A DNA stretch of 64,000 nt from Argopecten irradians (GCF_041381155.1 NC_091136.1:45870284-45934283); one strand, 5' to 3'; positions 10,120-22,927 are shown, counted from the first letter of the stretch. Notes: a model not told the origin generated them from the sequence alone. A program made the numbers and translations.

Positions 10120-12403
10120 ATGGCCACGACACTTTTGTGCCTTTTGGCTATAACTGTTCTTAACACACTATCAGCTGCGGAACTGTATCCCTTTCAGTCA
10201 GATTCCACTGACCAAACGCCTTCTCTCGCTGAGCAGCTGGCGACGCTGGCAAAACGTTTCGACGAGTTAGAAATCCAGCACGCGAGAGACGTGAACGATC
10301 TGACTAGGCGTGTAGAGGTCTGACTAGGCGTGTAGAGACGTCCGGAAAATGACGTCCGCGCGATTTCCAAACTTAATGGGGAAGTAAGTGATCTTAAACG
10401 TTTACGCGTCAAGGATTTACATGTGACATCACTGCTCAATCAAAGGATAGAGGAGCTGGAGCGTACATGTAACAATGCCAGGGTGGTTTCAACGTCTGCC
10501 GACGAGTCGTACAGCAACGATAGTGGTGTGGTCCTTTCTTCTCCAGCTGAAAAAATTACAGATGAAACGACGTCATCTGTAGAAACGAAAACTATTCGGG
10601 ACATATCACCAAATGCTCTTGACAATAAAGGGACTATCAGTATCAAACATTGGCCTCGGCGAATTGTTCGAGTCAGTAAGTAGGATGATAACCTGAATTG
10701 GCAATTTAATAAGATATTAAGTTTTAGCGTTTACCATCATTTTGGGTTAAGCTACAACAATTTATCTGATAAAAACAGTTGACGTTATATTTTCTTAAGC
10801 GTGTTTTTGTCATAGAAGGAATCGATTTGCTTATTTCCCAAACTTAAAGTTGCATGACGCCTTATACAGGCTAATACAGGCGTACTTGAAGATAAAAATG
10901 CACCTATGCAAATTAAGATGTCTTGGTTATGTAGAGTTCGATTAGCTCCATTAAATAAACATGACACTTATTTTGACTTGTTTATATAAATAACAATATT
11001 TAAAGTTTATTGTAATTAATTTGATTTCAAATATGTCACTTTAGTCTATAAAAGCGGTATATGTAGTTTCTGCTTCTGCTTAGCGCTCAACATAATTGAA
11101 GTGGGACTAGTTCGCCCATTGGCAAAATAATGTGACCAGGTGAGGTGTGTTGCTTGGTATCTTCGGCGTTATGCGTCAGTGGAATAAAACTATAAAAAAA
11201 GGCAAGAGTTCCTCTATTACAAGATTCCACGAATATACCACAGTCTCACAAAACACCACGCAATTCACACTCGCAAGACATCGCATGCATGGAGATCGTC
11301 CTTAAATAACCCCGTCACAAACATAATATTTGTTTTAAAATCTTTTAAATATAGCAAACATTATGAAAGTGCACTTCCGTGTTTAAGGTAAGTCCATACT
11401 TTTGAAAACTGCGCCAATTCACATGACGCTAAAGAGGAAGCTGCGGAGGTTGTTTTGAATTCCAGAATGGTTTCTGACACGCTACGATATTCCATTGCAT
11501 ATTTTTTAAATAGGTGAAAATTGCCTACATGTTTTATCGAATGCGAAACATCATTAAATAAATCAAATAACAGCAATGAAATGAAAATTTGATGATATAT
11601 TTGAGGTACATCGAAAGTACTTTCGTTGCAGGAACCCCATGTTTTTGAATGATATTTGAAAAAAACATATTACCTTGGGAATACCATATACAAATATTAT
11701 GAAATTGGCATGAGTTTTCAATTTGCTTTTTTTGTCTATTCATTGATTTTTAGGGGCGGATATATAGCAAAACATTATTATTCCGTATAGAAACGGACCT
11801 GGAAAATAAAGAAAATTAATTAGCATTTGTAAAAATACAATAGTTTTGTATTTTGTTCTATTGTTAGAAATTTTAACGTATTTTAAATCTGCAAGAAAAA
11901 TGCAAGTAAATAAGACCTGTTAGAAAAAAATGACATGGGATTTTCAAAACGTATGGAGTTACCCCAATATTAACAAACTTGTTTCTGTCCTAGGTCCACC
12001 AGACGACACATTAGCCTTCCATGCCACACTTTCACATCTAATATCAGATCCATCCACCAACAGCATCATAACATATGACCACCTCATTACAAGCGTTGGA
12101 GGGGCCCACTACAGTACCAACGCTGGCGTATTTACATGTACCAAGGCCGGTACTCATGTCTTCGCTTGGTCATTTAATGTAATCGCTCACCATTTCATGT
12201 ATTCGCATTTTGTGCACAACAATAACGTTGTGGGATCAGCTTTAGCTGGTCAAAAGACTGACATATACACCGCCTCCGGATCTGCCACCGCCGCAGTACA
12301 CCTTGATATTGGGGATGAAGTGTGGGTCAGAGTAGCCTTTCACGCAGATGGAGTTAATATACGTCCTGAGGCGTCAATGTTCACTGGCTTTCGCTTGACA
12401 TAA
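10120..12403 (+). pseudogene. C1q-domain protein, copy 1 (two exons, in-frame stops in exon 1)
   Basis: Secreted C1q-like protein of the C1q/TNF superfamily, in bivalves usually trimeric lectin-like immune recognition proteins. Exon 1 (10120-10675) encodes a signal peptide (MATTLLCLLAITVLNTLSAA), then heptad-rich coiled coil (AEQLATLAKRFDELEIQHAR; later LLNQRIEELERTC). It ends at donor GTCA|GTAAGT in phase 1. Exon 2 (11994-12403, acceptor TTTCTGTCCTAG) encodes a complete gC1q domain: AFHATL, GGAHYSTNAGVFTCTKAGTH, GDEVWVRV and terminal FTGFRLT. A templated 20 bp duplication at 10301-10340 replaces six codons seen in copy 2 with nine, keeps frame, but creates TGA (10321) and TAG (10333). Product would stop at 67 residues. 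Everything else looks functional, so it could be a very young pseudogene, a null allele or a sequence error. Confidence 0.85.
11070..11330 (+). repeat. Dispersed repeat in C1q copy 1 intron
   Basis: Contains AAGTGGGACTAGTTCGCCCA, GACCAGGTGAGGTGTGTTGC and CTTGGTATCTTCGGCG, then a CA-rich stretch. From memory this resembles a repeat common in scallop genomic clones. No second copy is in this window, so the call rests on recollection. Confidence 0.4.
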
Positions 12404-13418
12404 CATTATTAGGTTTTTTTCTTTTCTACCACAAGTGTCCAATAGCATGAAAACGTTTTTAACTAGTTGGGCGACACCTGAAGGAGTGTCGCGGATGAAA
12501 TGAAGAGAAGAGAAATGGGAGATAACTCTTGTTGTTATTCTTAAAAGGGACCAATTTCATAAGGTAATGGAAAATATACCAGATTTTGAAGTCATATCAG
12601 GATTTTAGTCTATTTGACCCGTGTGACCATCTCATACTGATAATTCTGACAACATTTGACTCATTTTCTATTACAAATGACCAAATAATGCTCAAAAATG
12701 TGTTTTATCTAGGGGGTAAACTTGACCCCCTCCCCAGGGGAAACGTGAATCCATCTGTGACGAGTATTTGAGTCCACTATTTCCGGAATTTTAGAAGATT
12801 GTTGAAGTTTTAGCCTAATTGACCCCTTTTGGCCCCAACCCTCAGGTCCCTAGGAGACATTATAATTCAAAATTTGATTGACCTTTGGCAATGAAAGATC
12901 TCTGCAAAATTAGATTAGGTCACTGGAGACTTCATCTCAGGTGACTTCAAAACTGAGTCCTGCATAGACTTCCTTTCAAGATTACAGAGAACGTGGCACC
13001 CAACTTCAAACCAACACATATGTACAGTGAACCACATTATACAATTTCTTTGATGTACGTTAAATGATCTGATTACCTGTGTCTTCTGATGCCTGCAGTT
13101 TCATTGACCGATTTGTCAGGTGTAATATAGCCACGCCTCTACCCGCAAACACTTGTGTTTCTATTCAATGTCGAAACAAACAATGCGGTTTTGATTGACA
13201 GTTGGCGATCAGTTTAATATGAAATAGTGCAGGGATAGATAGTATGTCAGTGATAGTAACCCCTGGCGTATGGAGAAGGATTAGGCTATTACTCTGAGCA
13301 GGCTCTTTTCTTAAGTAAAGGTATATCTTAAATAAAAGAATGTGGCATTTTATAATTGTCCCTATGACATACAATTAAGCAAGGAGTTCATCATAATTGC
13401 TTTGCTGCCTGGAATATG
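12404..13418. repeat. 3' flank of C1q copy 1 with dispersed-repeat fragments
   Basis: A hairpin at 12468-12492 (GGGCGACACCTGAAGGAGTG then TCGC) is followed by GGATGAAATGAAGAGAAG and GGGAGATAACTCT. The hairpin and following bases match 17845-17890 with a compensating base change. Bases 12590-12960 carry GACCCC-type phrases (TTGACCCCCTCCCCAGGGG, GACCCCTTTTGGCCCCAACC) resembling widespread mollusc repeats. No gene is seen. Confidence 0.5.
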
Positions 13419-14271
13419 CATTTTCATGAATAATCATGTAAAAGTCTCTGCTAGCTACTCCCATTTTATCGAAAAATAAGTAAAAAAATTGGTAATAATA
13501 GACAATATCGCCTAGCTGGACACTCATTCTCTTACAAACACATACATTTTAGAGAACAAGAAATGTTAAACAGTTTTTTACAGAGAAAAAAAAAACAAAA
13601 TAAAACTACTGCTATAATCAAGCTAAAATAACCAGAATTCATTTAATATGGACTATTTCGTTTCATAATGACATGGCATCAAAGATTTGAAAAATATCAT
13701 GTACTTACATGTATACATGTATATACACGAATAATCATGTAAAAGTCTCTGCTACCCCCATTTTATCAATAAGAAACTGCTTTTCCTCATGTAGATAAAA
13801 AAAATTGTCATAATATAGACAATATTGGTCTGACCGAATACTCAATCCATAAAAAAACATACATTTCTCTGTTTTCGCAAATTCTTTTAGTGATATTGAG
13901 CATTTTGCTAGAAAAAATACCTTAAAAAATAAACAAATAAGCCAATTACCTCCCTTTATCCAATCCAAATGAAAACTGTTCATGTGAATATTTAAAGAAT
14001 ATAAAGTTTTTAATTAAAAACCCACGTACCCTTTTAAGTCAGTTGTCATTTTTCAACCCTTGATGGTATACAAATGTACATGCATCTGATCATACTTACA
14101 TAAGATATTTAACAATATAATATGCTTTAATCAACAAATGCCTTGGAAATGTATAATGCTAATTGGAATTTCATGTTTGGCAATTAGGGTAATGGGTTAT
14201 ATAACTTAATAAGTGCCAATCTTTCTAATTATCATAACATTTATGAGACCTTTTATATGAACTCTATTCGT

Positions 14272-14487
14272 GGGGCCACAGTGGCCGAGTGGTAAAGATG
14301 TCCCGACATATTACCACAAGCCGTCCACCTCTGGGTCACAAGTTCGAATCTGATGTGGAGAATTTCCCAGGTACTGACAGCTGGTCGTTGATTTTTCTCC
14401 GGGTTCTCCGGCTTTCTTCCACCATCAAACCTGGCACATCCTTAAATGACCCTGGCTGTTAATAGGATGTTAAACTAATAAAAAAGA
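14272..14487 (+). mobile_element. tRNA-derived SINE, full-length copy
   Basis: A head with A box GTGGCCGAGTGGTAAAGATG and B box AGTTCGAATCTG is followed by GATGTCCCGACATATTACC. The body has CAGGTACTGACAGCTGGTCG and TTTTTCTCCGGGTTCTCCGG, and the tail is GGCTGTTAATAGGATGTTAA plus ACTAATAAAAA. This is the best reference copy of the family in the window. Confidence 0.93.
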
Positions 14488-15797
14488 GAACTCTGTTCTA
14501 CATCCGAATTGGAACACATATGGTACCAGGTAATTAAATTATTTTAAATCCTTGATACTGTTGAAGGATATGAAAATCAGTTAAATAAATCATCACATTA
14601 AGGATCTATTTGTAGCTTTTATACATACGCAGAAATGAATTACCTGGTATACCTTTCATGCTTCTCTTTTGTTTTATTAATCATTTACATGAATAGATAA
14701 CACAGCATATTTATTTTTTATATTGAGGAAGATTACCTATATATACACACATTTTTTTGTATATACATGTAGGTACTAGTATTTAAAATAGTTACTGTTT
14801 CCAAGTGTTATTCATTACAGATGAAAAAAATGTCAATAGCAAGCAAATCATATACATATATTTAAAAGTCTATACCTTAACCGAAATAGCTTTCAATTTA
14901 TTAATTAAAAAAAAAAAAATTGATTTAGAAAAAATTTGAAAAAATTTCTCAAATTCAAAATTTATCTGTTTCTAAAATGCTTAAAACTGATGAGGCTGTT
15001 ACAAGTTTGACATTCACTACTGTATAGTGAGTGTTATAACTAGGTCGCCTTTTACCTAGATACTGTATGATATTAAAAAAAAACCAGAAAAACTGTTGTT
15101 ATCTTGGAAATAAAATGTCAAAATATCCTTTAAGGCTCGTGGTATATCAAATTTTATCAATTTAAGTTTCATAAATTTCAAATGATGTAGCCATGAGTGA
15201 AAGATTCTTTTTATCACATAACTAGTATTAATCAAAACATAGTCAAAATTTCAGTAATTCTGACAGGAAAAAAGGGCATCCATGGTGCTTAGTTTAAAGC
15301 GCACCTTGACCTCAATAAATGTATTAAATGACCACCAGATCAGAGTACAGGGGGCACCAAGAAGATATCAACAACTTCCTTTACAAGGAAAAATCTTACA
15401 AATTTTCTTGAACATTGTTGATTTAACTCTAGACCTATTGAATCCTTGAGAGAATAGCCAGGGCTTAAGCTCTGGGTCAAAATTTGGATTACTTTCAATT
15501 CTGTTTTATATAAGAGTGGCGAAATCAGGCTTGAATTCAACCGAGATAATCATACAACATCACAGACGTCATTAATATCTACGAAGACACAATAGTGTTC
15601 GTCTTACAAAATTTATGACATGACCGTATATAACATAGCTAAATGGGTCAGTGTGATATTATACATGTACCGGGGTATGCTAATTTTCACAACGCGGGTC
15701 AATCTGAAGATTCCTGTCGGCATCCTAATTATTACGCAGTAGTTGACTATCACTATACACAACACAGCAAAATTGTGAAATGAATTTTCATTGTTAA

Positions 15798-16723
15798 AGG
15801 TAGGTTTCGCCCAATGAAATATAAAGACTACGAAATTGAAATTTATCCTATACATAGATATAATCTTCAGATCATTTTCAATGCATACAGCGAACAATAT
15901 GGGTGGTCAGTTGCCTAGCTTGACCAGGAAAATACTTCTCTAAAAATAGAGCGAAGTCAAGCTTTACATAGAACATGACGTATTTTTTCCAAAACGAGGC
16001 CGCAGCAACAAACGGAAGCGTGCAACAAAATGTCGAGATGTCAGATAGAAGTGACAGTCTTGCCACGGCATGTTTAGTTAAAATACAACAACAACAAATC
16101 GAAGTGCGAGGGACTGTTTATACATATCATATAATCTAAAACACTTCATGTTACTTACATACGCTCGCTAACTTTGTACACCAAATATACATGTAGTTAG
16201 TCTGCGGCTATCTGTGCGCTGGCAAATGCATATGTATTGAAATTTAACTCACCACGTGCAATGCCGTTACACGAGTCCCAACAGATCCCGGCAAGTTCCG
16301 CTTGAGATGTGGCTTCTGTTTCTTCTATTGCTACATGCCATCTCTGAATTTAAATCCCTATAGATCTATCCTAGGGTGCTACCGAATCCATTATAATTTC
16401 CTCCACTTTGTTGCCGATTCAGATATATTTTTTTCATCTCACACACTTTCGTTCAGCCATTTTGTTTACTTTTAGTGCGTGACAATGCGCATGCGCCAAA
16501 CTTCGACAACGCAATCCATCGCAGCTTCATTTGCATATTATTTTGTCTGACGGACACCGTAATATTCCGAAGGATTTCCTTCAATTTTGTATTCAAGACA
16601 CATTTGTTCAATCTCGAACACATAAAGAAATTAAATTGAGATATTTTAATATGTTTTTTCATCTTTTCTTCCGCTTATCGCATTTCACAAAAAAATATTT
16701 ATTTGGTTGGGCGAAACCTACCT
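15798..16723. mobile_element. 926 bp TIR element flanked by TTAA (piggyBac-like, non-autonomous)
   Basis: The left end AGGTAGGTTTCGCCCAA and the right end TTGGGCGAAACCTACCT are perfect 17 bp inverted repeats, each bordered by TTAA (15794-15797 and 16724-16727). TTAA target duplication is the hallmark of piggyBac, although that family usually starts CCC/CCY and these ends start AGG. No transposase frame is inside. Confidence 0.72.
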
Positions 16724-17020
16724 TTAACATTATTGACCTCACCCACCCAGTCTGTACAGTAACTAAGCCTAAGCAATTATTATGTGTCATGTAAAAGTGC
16801 AGTGCATACAAATGTACATGTATCTACATGTAATAATGTTGATCATATCCATTGTCAAACTTCATTGTTACTATTTTTTCTGGTTTGTTTTCTTTAGTTG
16901 TCTAATATTCAGATTACTTAAAGGCGTTTCGGTACCTTCTGAAAGTCATTTCGCCATGCTTACTTTATGATACCGAAAAGACTTCCGCATGTACCGAAAT
17001 GACATGTAACGAAGCTAGGC

Positions 17021-17045
17021 CTACTGTGTGTGTGTGTGTGTGTGT
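17021..17045. repeat. (TG)n microsatellite
   Basis: About ten TG dinucleotides in a row. Confidence 0.95.
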
Positions 17046-17821
17046 ACGCTACATGTGAGCCTAGTACTCAGCCTACGCACTAACGAAACGATATGTGCAT
17101 TACTTTATGGTTTAACTACTAGCAATTTAATCATATGATCAAACAATATATTAGGAGATACATATATTCAAACGGCATATGCCTCAAAGGCAGTACAAAT
17201 GTCAGTTTACGTGCTGTTAAGCCACGATTTAGAACGCATGCATGGTCCTGTTGTCAGACAGTCACTCGCGATGATGATCATAAACAGATTGTAAACAGTA
17301 GCCTAACGTTAGCTACCTAACGTTATATTTCAGGCCTACAAAAACAATCAAATATATCTGATAATACTAATATCCACCGATAACGATATTGATGTCTATA
17401 ACAAGTAAAATGAACAATTACTTACCTGATAATGCCGGAGATTGGGGTCGTTGTATGTAACATTTCTAAAAATCAGACATACCGTTTTGTTCAGAATTAC
17501 AAGGACTATTTAAATGTAGAGTCTCAGATTGTTAAGTTTTTTTAATTATTTCACTTGGACGAATTAAACAGAAACCAGTGATCAAAATGCCGATTTTTGC
17601 CTGTTTGACCTAAACAATATCACCTTTAATGAATTTTCGTAGCTGACACGATTATTTCAATCGATAGATCACGCTGAGATTAACTTACATTCAAAATTTC
17701 AGCAAAATATATAACATAGTTTCCTTATTACCCAAATCGCGAAAATAAGCGGGTTGATAGGTTTATTTAGCCGTGTTAACATTTCGTTCCAGAACGAAAA
17801 CTCTGTCATAACAGAGTTGTC

Positions 17822-17890
17822 GTTCTTCCTCTTCATTTCATACCAGTGGGGCAACACCTTAAGGGGTGTTGCGGATGAAATGAGAGACGT
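17822..17890 (+). repeat. Nested hairpin motif at right end of block copy I
   Basis: CTTCATTTCAT near 17823 pairs with ATGAAATGAGAG near 17874. Inside, GCAACACC pairs with GGTGTTGC around TTAAG. A related hairpin at 12468 carries the paired change A:T to G:C. A degenerate form lies near 27860. Confidence 0.5.
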
Positions 17891-18654
17891 AAAAGGACCA
17901 TGTAAAAGGACCATGATAATTCGTGGTAATTCTCCAAAAAATTCTCCTGAATGTACACATTAACACACCTTTATGGTGAACAAAATAGGTTCAAAGATTT
18001 TAAATAGAAAATGTAGTACATGTATTAAGCTTCTCCAATGAAATGAAGCAAAAAATCCCAATGTCATGATAACATAATATTTCAATTTGATCTGGACATA
18101 TTATTGACTTCACTCAAAAGTGACAATTCTGAATATGCAATATGCATTAAAAGTTATAATTTATATTGGAAAAAAACGGTTCTTATATATGAAAGTAAAG
18201 TAGTAATTGGTATCACTGTGACCTGCTTACAGATATGGACTACATATGTAGTACAATGTACATTGTAATACAAAGAATAGCTTGCTCTCCAGAATTATAA
18301 TTGGTAGGCCGAACCTGAACCCAACCACATCAGTGGAAAAATGTCCAGAACTACTCAAATCACTATGACAATAGTGTTTATTATACAGAAAATCTGCTAT
18401 TCTATTTATTTAATAATATTACTTAAATCCATGATGAGTACCAGTGGGGGTGGGGGCATGTGAGGGATTTCCGTGTTAAAGTAAATACGCTTCGTCCATC
18501 ATTGTTGTACAATCATAAGGGGAGATAACTCTGTGAAAGATGAGCGGTTACCAATGGGACATGCGTCTCAGTGAAATATGATGTTTCACCCCCCGCCTGA
18601 ATGTTCTTAGCCACGTGATATATTTAAACTAATCACAGGCACATTTTTACATGT
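17891..18654. other. Spacer between duplicated blocks
   Basis: AT-rich. Contains the recurrent word GGGGAGATAACTCTGTG at 18519 (see findings). No gene is seen. Confidence 0.5.
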
Positions 18655-19222
18655 GCCCTGGAAATATGCATGTTTATGAATAATCAGGTAAAAGACTCCG
18701 CTACAACCATTTTATCGAAAAGACTTTGTTTTATCTCATATAAGTAAGAAATTGGTAATAACGCAAAAAAAAATATGTCTGTTTAGGGTTACATTGGCAA
18801 AAAAAAATAGGGTCGGTCGGTCGGGGGATTTCACTCTAAAATAATGGCCAGAACTGGAGTCTGAGATCTAAATCCCGACTTTAAATAACCAGAATTAATG
18901 TAAAAAAAAAAAAAAAAAATATGGATTGTATGACACCCAACAAGTTATTATGAGGTAGTTTTGAAATGAATTCTAGCCGTGAAAGTGAGCAAATAAGCTA
19001 ATTACCTCCCCTTTCACATCCCAGGTTAAAATCCTTATTCTATTTGCAATTTTAAGCCAAACACAAAATGTTTGCATAATATTTGTCCCTGCAAAATGAC
19101 TTCATAATCACTTTAATTTCAAGTTTATGATTAATTTTGTTTTCTGTCCTTAAATTTCACCAGTATTGATCATTAGGACGCACTGGTTATTTAGAAGGTG
19201 AAAAAGATGGAGCAACTTGTTT

Positions 19223-19410
19223 GGGGCTGTGGTTGCAGAGTGGTTAAGATGCCTCGACATATTTACCACAAGTCCTATACCTTTTGGTTACGAATTTGAA
19301 TCCCATGTGGCGTAGATTCCAGGTACTGACTGCTAGTCAGTGGTTTTTCTTCGGGTACTCAGACTTTCCTCTAGAGTCTAGACATCTCCAAAATGACCCT
19401 GTAATAAACA
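19223..19410 (+). mobile_element. Diverged tRNA-derived SINE
   Basis: GGTTGCAGAGTGGTTAAGAT and the CGACATATTTACCACAAG body are recognisable, with GGTACTGACTGCTAGTCAG. The B box is degraded (GAATTTGAATCCC) and the 3' tail is altered. Confidence 0.8.
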
Positions 19411-19492
19411 CTGATTCTGATATTTAATTTAAATAATGGCATGACATCAACTATTTTGAAATGCCTTGTGGTATAATTATCATGTAAAAGTC

Positions 19493-19692
19493 AGGGCCGC
19501 AGTGGCCAAACGGTTAAGATGTCCACAAGCCTAGCTCCACCTCCGGGTCATGAGTTTGAACCCCATTTCCGGCAGTAACCAGGTACTGACCGCTGGTTGT
19601 TGGTTTTTCTCCGAGTATTCCAGCTTTCCTCCACCAACAAACCTCACATCCTGACACGACCCTGGCTGTTAATAGGACATTAAACTAATACT
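19493..19692 (+). mobile_element. tRNA-derived SINE
   Basis: GCCGCAGTGGCCAAACGGTT head, GAGTTTGAACCCC B-box relic, CCAGGTACTGACCGCTGG body, and GGCTGTTAATAGGACATTAA tail. A short internal deletion removes the CCCGACATATTACC segment. A further fragment (GCGCTGACTGTTGGTTAG) lies at 20111-20130. Confidence 0.85.
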
Positions 19693-21174
19693 CGAGCTCA
19701 TGTAAAAGTACCGCTGTTCCTATTTTATCAAAAGAAACTTTTTTTCCAATATAAATAAGAAAATGGTAATAATAGACAATATCGGCCTGGCTAAACAAGA
19801 AATCTGTTACAATTAGAGACATTCCAATAATTTGGCTAAATTCTTTTAATTCTTTTAATTGTATCTAGCATTATGCTAAAAGATGAACAAATAGGCAAAT
19901 TACCTCCCTTTATTCAATCCCAGTGAAAACCTTTTATGTGACATGTAAAAAATAAAGTATTTAGTTGAAAGCAAACCCTTTGAAAGTCAGATGTCATCCA
20001 AAGTGATTTGTATAAGTTGTATAATATTGGTTTCGCAATCAATTTAAAATAAATAAAAGATTTTTTTTGTTTTCTCCTCTCGGACATGACATTTACAAGA
20101 CCATTTCCAAGCGCTGACTGTTGGTTAGTGTTTTTTCTGTAGGAACTCTAATGTACATCCAATTCGAAATACATAATTGATATTATTGTAAATCCTTGGA
20201 TTCCCTTATACAGCTTGGGAAATAGGATATATGAAAATCAATTAACAAAATTCTTGGTTCATAAGAAACAGAAAATACCTATTTTGATGTACTTTTGGTT
20301 TTTTTTATCATTATTATTGTTATTATTTAGCCTTTACATGTATGAATATATTTAAAGCCAACATATTTGATATTGATGAAGATAACTAGTTTTCAAAATA
20401 ACTACAGTAGCTGTCCAAGTGCTATTCGTTACAGATGAAAAAAATAGTCAAATAGTGGTACAATACCTTAACAGAAATGACTTAAAGTTTTAAAATGTAA
20501 CTGTATAATGAGAGAGATATATGATTTTTTAGATCTATTCCCAAAAGTTATTAGTTTAGTAAAATATTGTTTGTTCCAGAATTGACCACACAACTGAGAA
20601 AGTTTGGTACTCAAACAAACTAGACAAATTACTATTAGATCTACTAGTCTACTGTATTCCTCAGCTGCCTGAGATGGGGAAAGATGCTGTTTTTTAACAG
20701 CAGCTATGGCTGAAGAAAGTTGGTTTGGGGTGTACTTCTTTCGTTTGTGCTAAATGAAAATAAAAAATATGAATGTAATGAATGAAATTAAATACATACG
20801 GTGCCTGGTACCATTCAATTTATCTCCCACCCCGATTGGTTTAATATCAACTTTTGATACCACATGTGGTAACAGTTTATTGTTAAAATGTATCTTTATT
20901 TCTTATGACTTTACACTAACAGAATTATGGCAAAGCTTTGTTTTATTGCTATTTTTCATTTCAATCCACAGCCTTGGAATTACAGATAGTGTGAGGTTTC
21001 ATCTATGAAATAAGTCTATGACTAAAGTTCATGCCTAAAAAAATATATAATTTCAAAACTCAACATTTTGTATACATGCATGTTTGTGCATGTCGTTAAC
21101 AAAAACAGATTTCTTTATTTTTGTTCTGTGTGTTGTCAGAATTTAATTTTTTCAAATGTTTTTTTTTTTTTATT

Positions 21175-21290
21175 TCACTTCATATTTACTTATTAATTCA
21201 TTATTTATTTTGTTTTTGCTTTCTAGTATTTATTTATTTAATTTCCAATTTATTTATTTATTTTATTTAATGTGTTTATTTATCAATCTT
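21175..21290. repeat. Interrupted (TTTA)n low-complexity tract
   Basis: Many ATTT repeats with interruptions. No other content. Confidence 0.85.
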
Positions 21291-22450
21291 ATGCATCAAA
21301 AAATATTATGACATTGTGTTATATTTCACCGTCATTTCACATAACACATCACAAAATTGCTTCGTTTTTTGGACTTGAGCAAGACCACTGAGCAAGGTAT
21401 AAAATCAGAGTTACCCGCCCCTAGCGCGCGCACGCTTGGATACAGAGATGCGACGTCAATTTTACAGACGCTGATGTAAACAAAAACAACGATTTGTTTG
21501 TGAATGCATGGACATTACTGTGTATTATCACCGCCCCCAAGGCACATATGGGATTTTAAGAATAGGAAAAATGCATTCTGGATACTGTTATAAACAAGGT
21601 ATTTAAAAAAACATGATTTTTTGACGGACGTAATCTTACCATTGCAACTTCTTCCTCAGCTGGCTCCGACTTCGGGAAATTGCGCGTGTCGTAGAATATT
21701 TGCACGATCACGATAACTGGTACACCACGATAACTGGTCGCGACCCAGTATATAGAACATTTTTTAGAATAAATTTTTAATATAAAAAAATCAATTAAAA
21801 ACTTTGTTGGTTTCTGAAATGCTTGAAAGAGAAGAGGCTGACATTGAGTGTTTGACATTCAGTGCAATTAATTTATAAAAACCTGTTGTTTACTAAGCCC
21901 CCACCCCCTCCCCCTGTAAATGTACATTCAATGATTGTGTACGGTAACGTTATATGTGTCATGTAAAACTGCAGTGTATATCTAATTATGTTGATCATTT
22001 CCATTTTCAAGCTACCAGATTGTTCAAGTCTGTCTTCTTTAGTTGTCAGTACTTGTCACTTAGATTTGGTTTACGGTTATCCCTTGCCTGACATTAACGC
22101 ATGCCTTTGATCATCAGTGCTATTTTTAGACTGCAGCTGATCAACAAAACATGTGTCATCTGATAACGGGTATGGTTTAATACAACTAAGCAATATATTA
22201 GGAGGACATATTAAAACGGCATCTGTCTCAGAATATGTACAATAGACTGTCAGTTTACGAGTTGTTTTTAATCCATGCAGTGTAGCCTACATCAGCCTTA
22301 CGCTTGATTCAGTCACTGTCATGATCAGACTTGGTAGGCCTACTGCAGTAGGCATACGAAAAACAATCATAATAAACAACAGCAATCTCAAATATTAGAT
22401 AGCGAATAATACTAACACCCGCCGATATTGAACAACTTAAATACATAACT

Positions 22451-22925
22451 AGTCTCACTTACCGTTATTGCCGATTGTAACTTGAAAAGCGAAGCGGCTT
22501 TCAACATCAATCTGAACCGGTTCAAACCGGATACACAAGTGACACAACGTTACCATGCACATTCCTTCTACCAGATGGCGCTGTCGTATTGCATTCCTTT
22601 GTGCGGTTGAACGCCCCAAACAGCACACATTTCCACAATACACGCAAATCCAAAAAAATATTTGGATATCGTTGCAAGATTTATAAAACTTTTTTTTATA
22701 AATTCAAGTAATTATATAATGAAATAAACAGATTTTTCATAAATACGACCCATTTGTGAATGGTCCACTCGTCGATCCAGTCGGTCAGAAAAGCTTTGAA
22801 GGAAGGAGGCCCACAAGTCCCGAAATCTCGTCTGCCGTGGAAATTTACTGAGAACCTGCGAAATACCATCAATTTCCAAGACCGTCTTGTGGTCGTTCTG
22901 TATAATATTTCCAAAAACCAAAAAT
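22451..22925. other. Sequence unique to the interrupted copy II
   Basis: The corresponding point in copy I is only about 60 bp. An open frame on the minus strand (about 22947-22696) has fairly even composition (it includes FRDLWASFLQSFSDRLD in one frame), but it matches no family I recognise and lacks splice or start support. Confidence 0.35.
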
Positions 22926-22927
22926 TA

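Larger units (their letters stand above)
13419..17890. repeat. Duplicated block, copy I
   Basis: A block of about 4.4 kb whose landmarks recur in the same order in copy II (18655-22450 plus 27516-27890). They are: AATAATCATGTAAAAGTCTC with AATTACCTCCCTTTAT (13431, 13731); a SINE; AAATCCTTGATACTGTTGAA (14549); TTACAGATGAAAAAAATGTC (14815); AAAATGCTTAAAACTGATGA (14975); TATGTGTCATGTAAAAGTGC (16780); CAATATATTAGGAG (17145); and ACCGTTTTGTTCAGAATTAC (17481). Within it are a SINE and a TTAA-flanked element. No conserved protein frame was recognised. Confidence 0.65.
18655..22450. repeat. Duplicated block, copy II (left part)
   Basis: Counterparts of copy I landmarks: AATAATCAGGTAAAAGACTC (18681) and CATGTAAAAGTACC (19703), AATTACCTCCCTTTATTCAA (19890), AAATCCTTGGATTCCC (20192), TTACAGATGAAAAAAATAGT (20430), GAAATGCTTGAAAGAG (21818), TATGTGTCATGTAAAACTGC (21953), AAGCAATATATTAGGAGGAC (22188). 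The match stops near 22450 and resumes at 27516, so this copy is interrupted. No protein-coding gene was recognised. Confidence 0.62.

Noticed and set aside
12468..12510. Hammerhead ribozyme in the GGATGAAATGA hairpin
   Set aside because: The CTGATGA and GAAAC core motifs and the cleavage triplet are not present in the required order.
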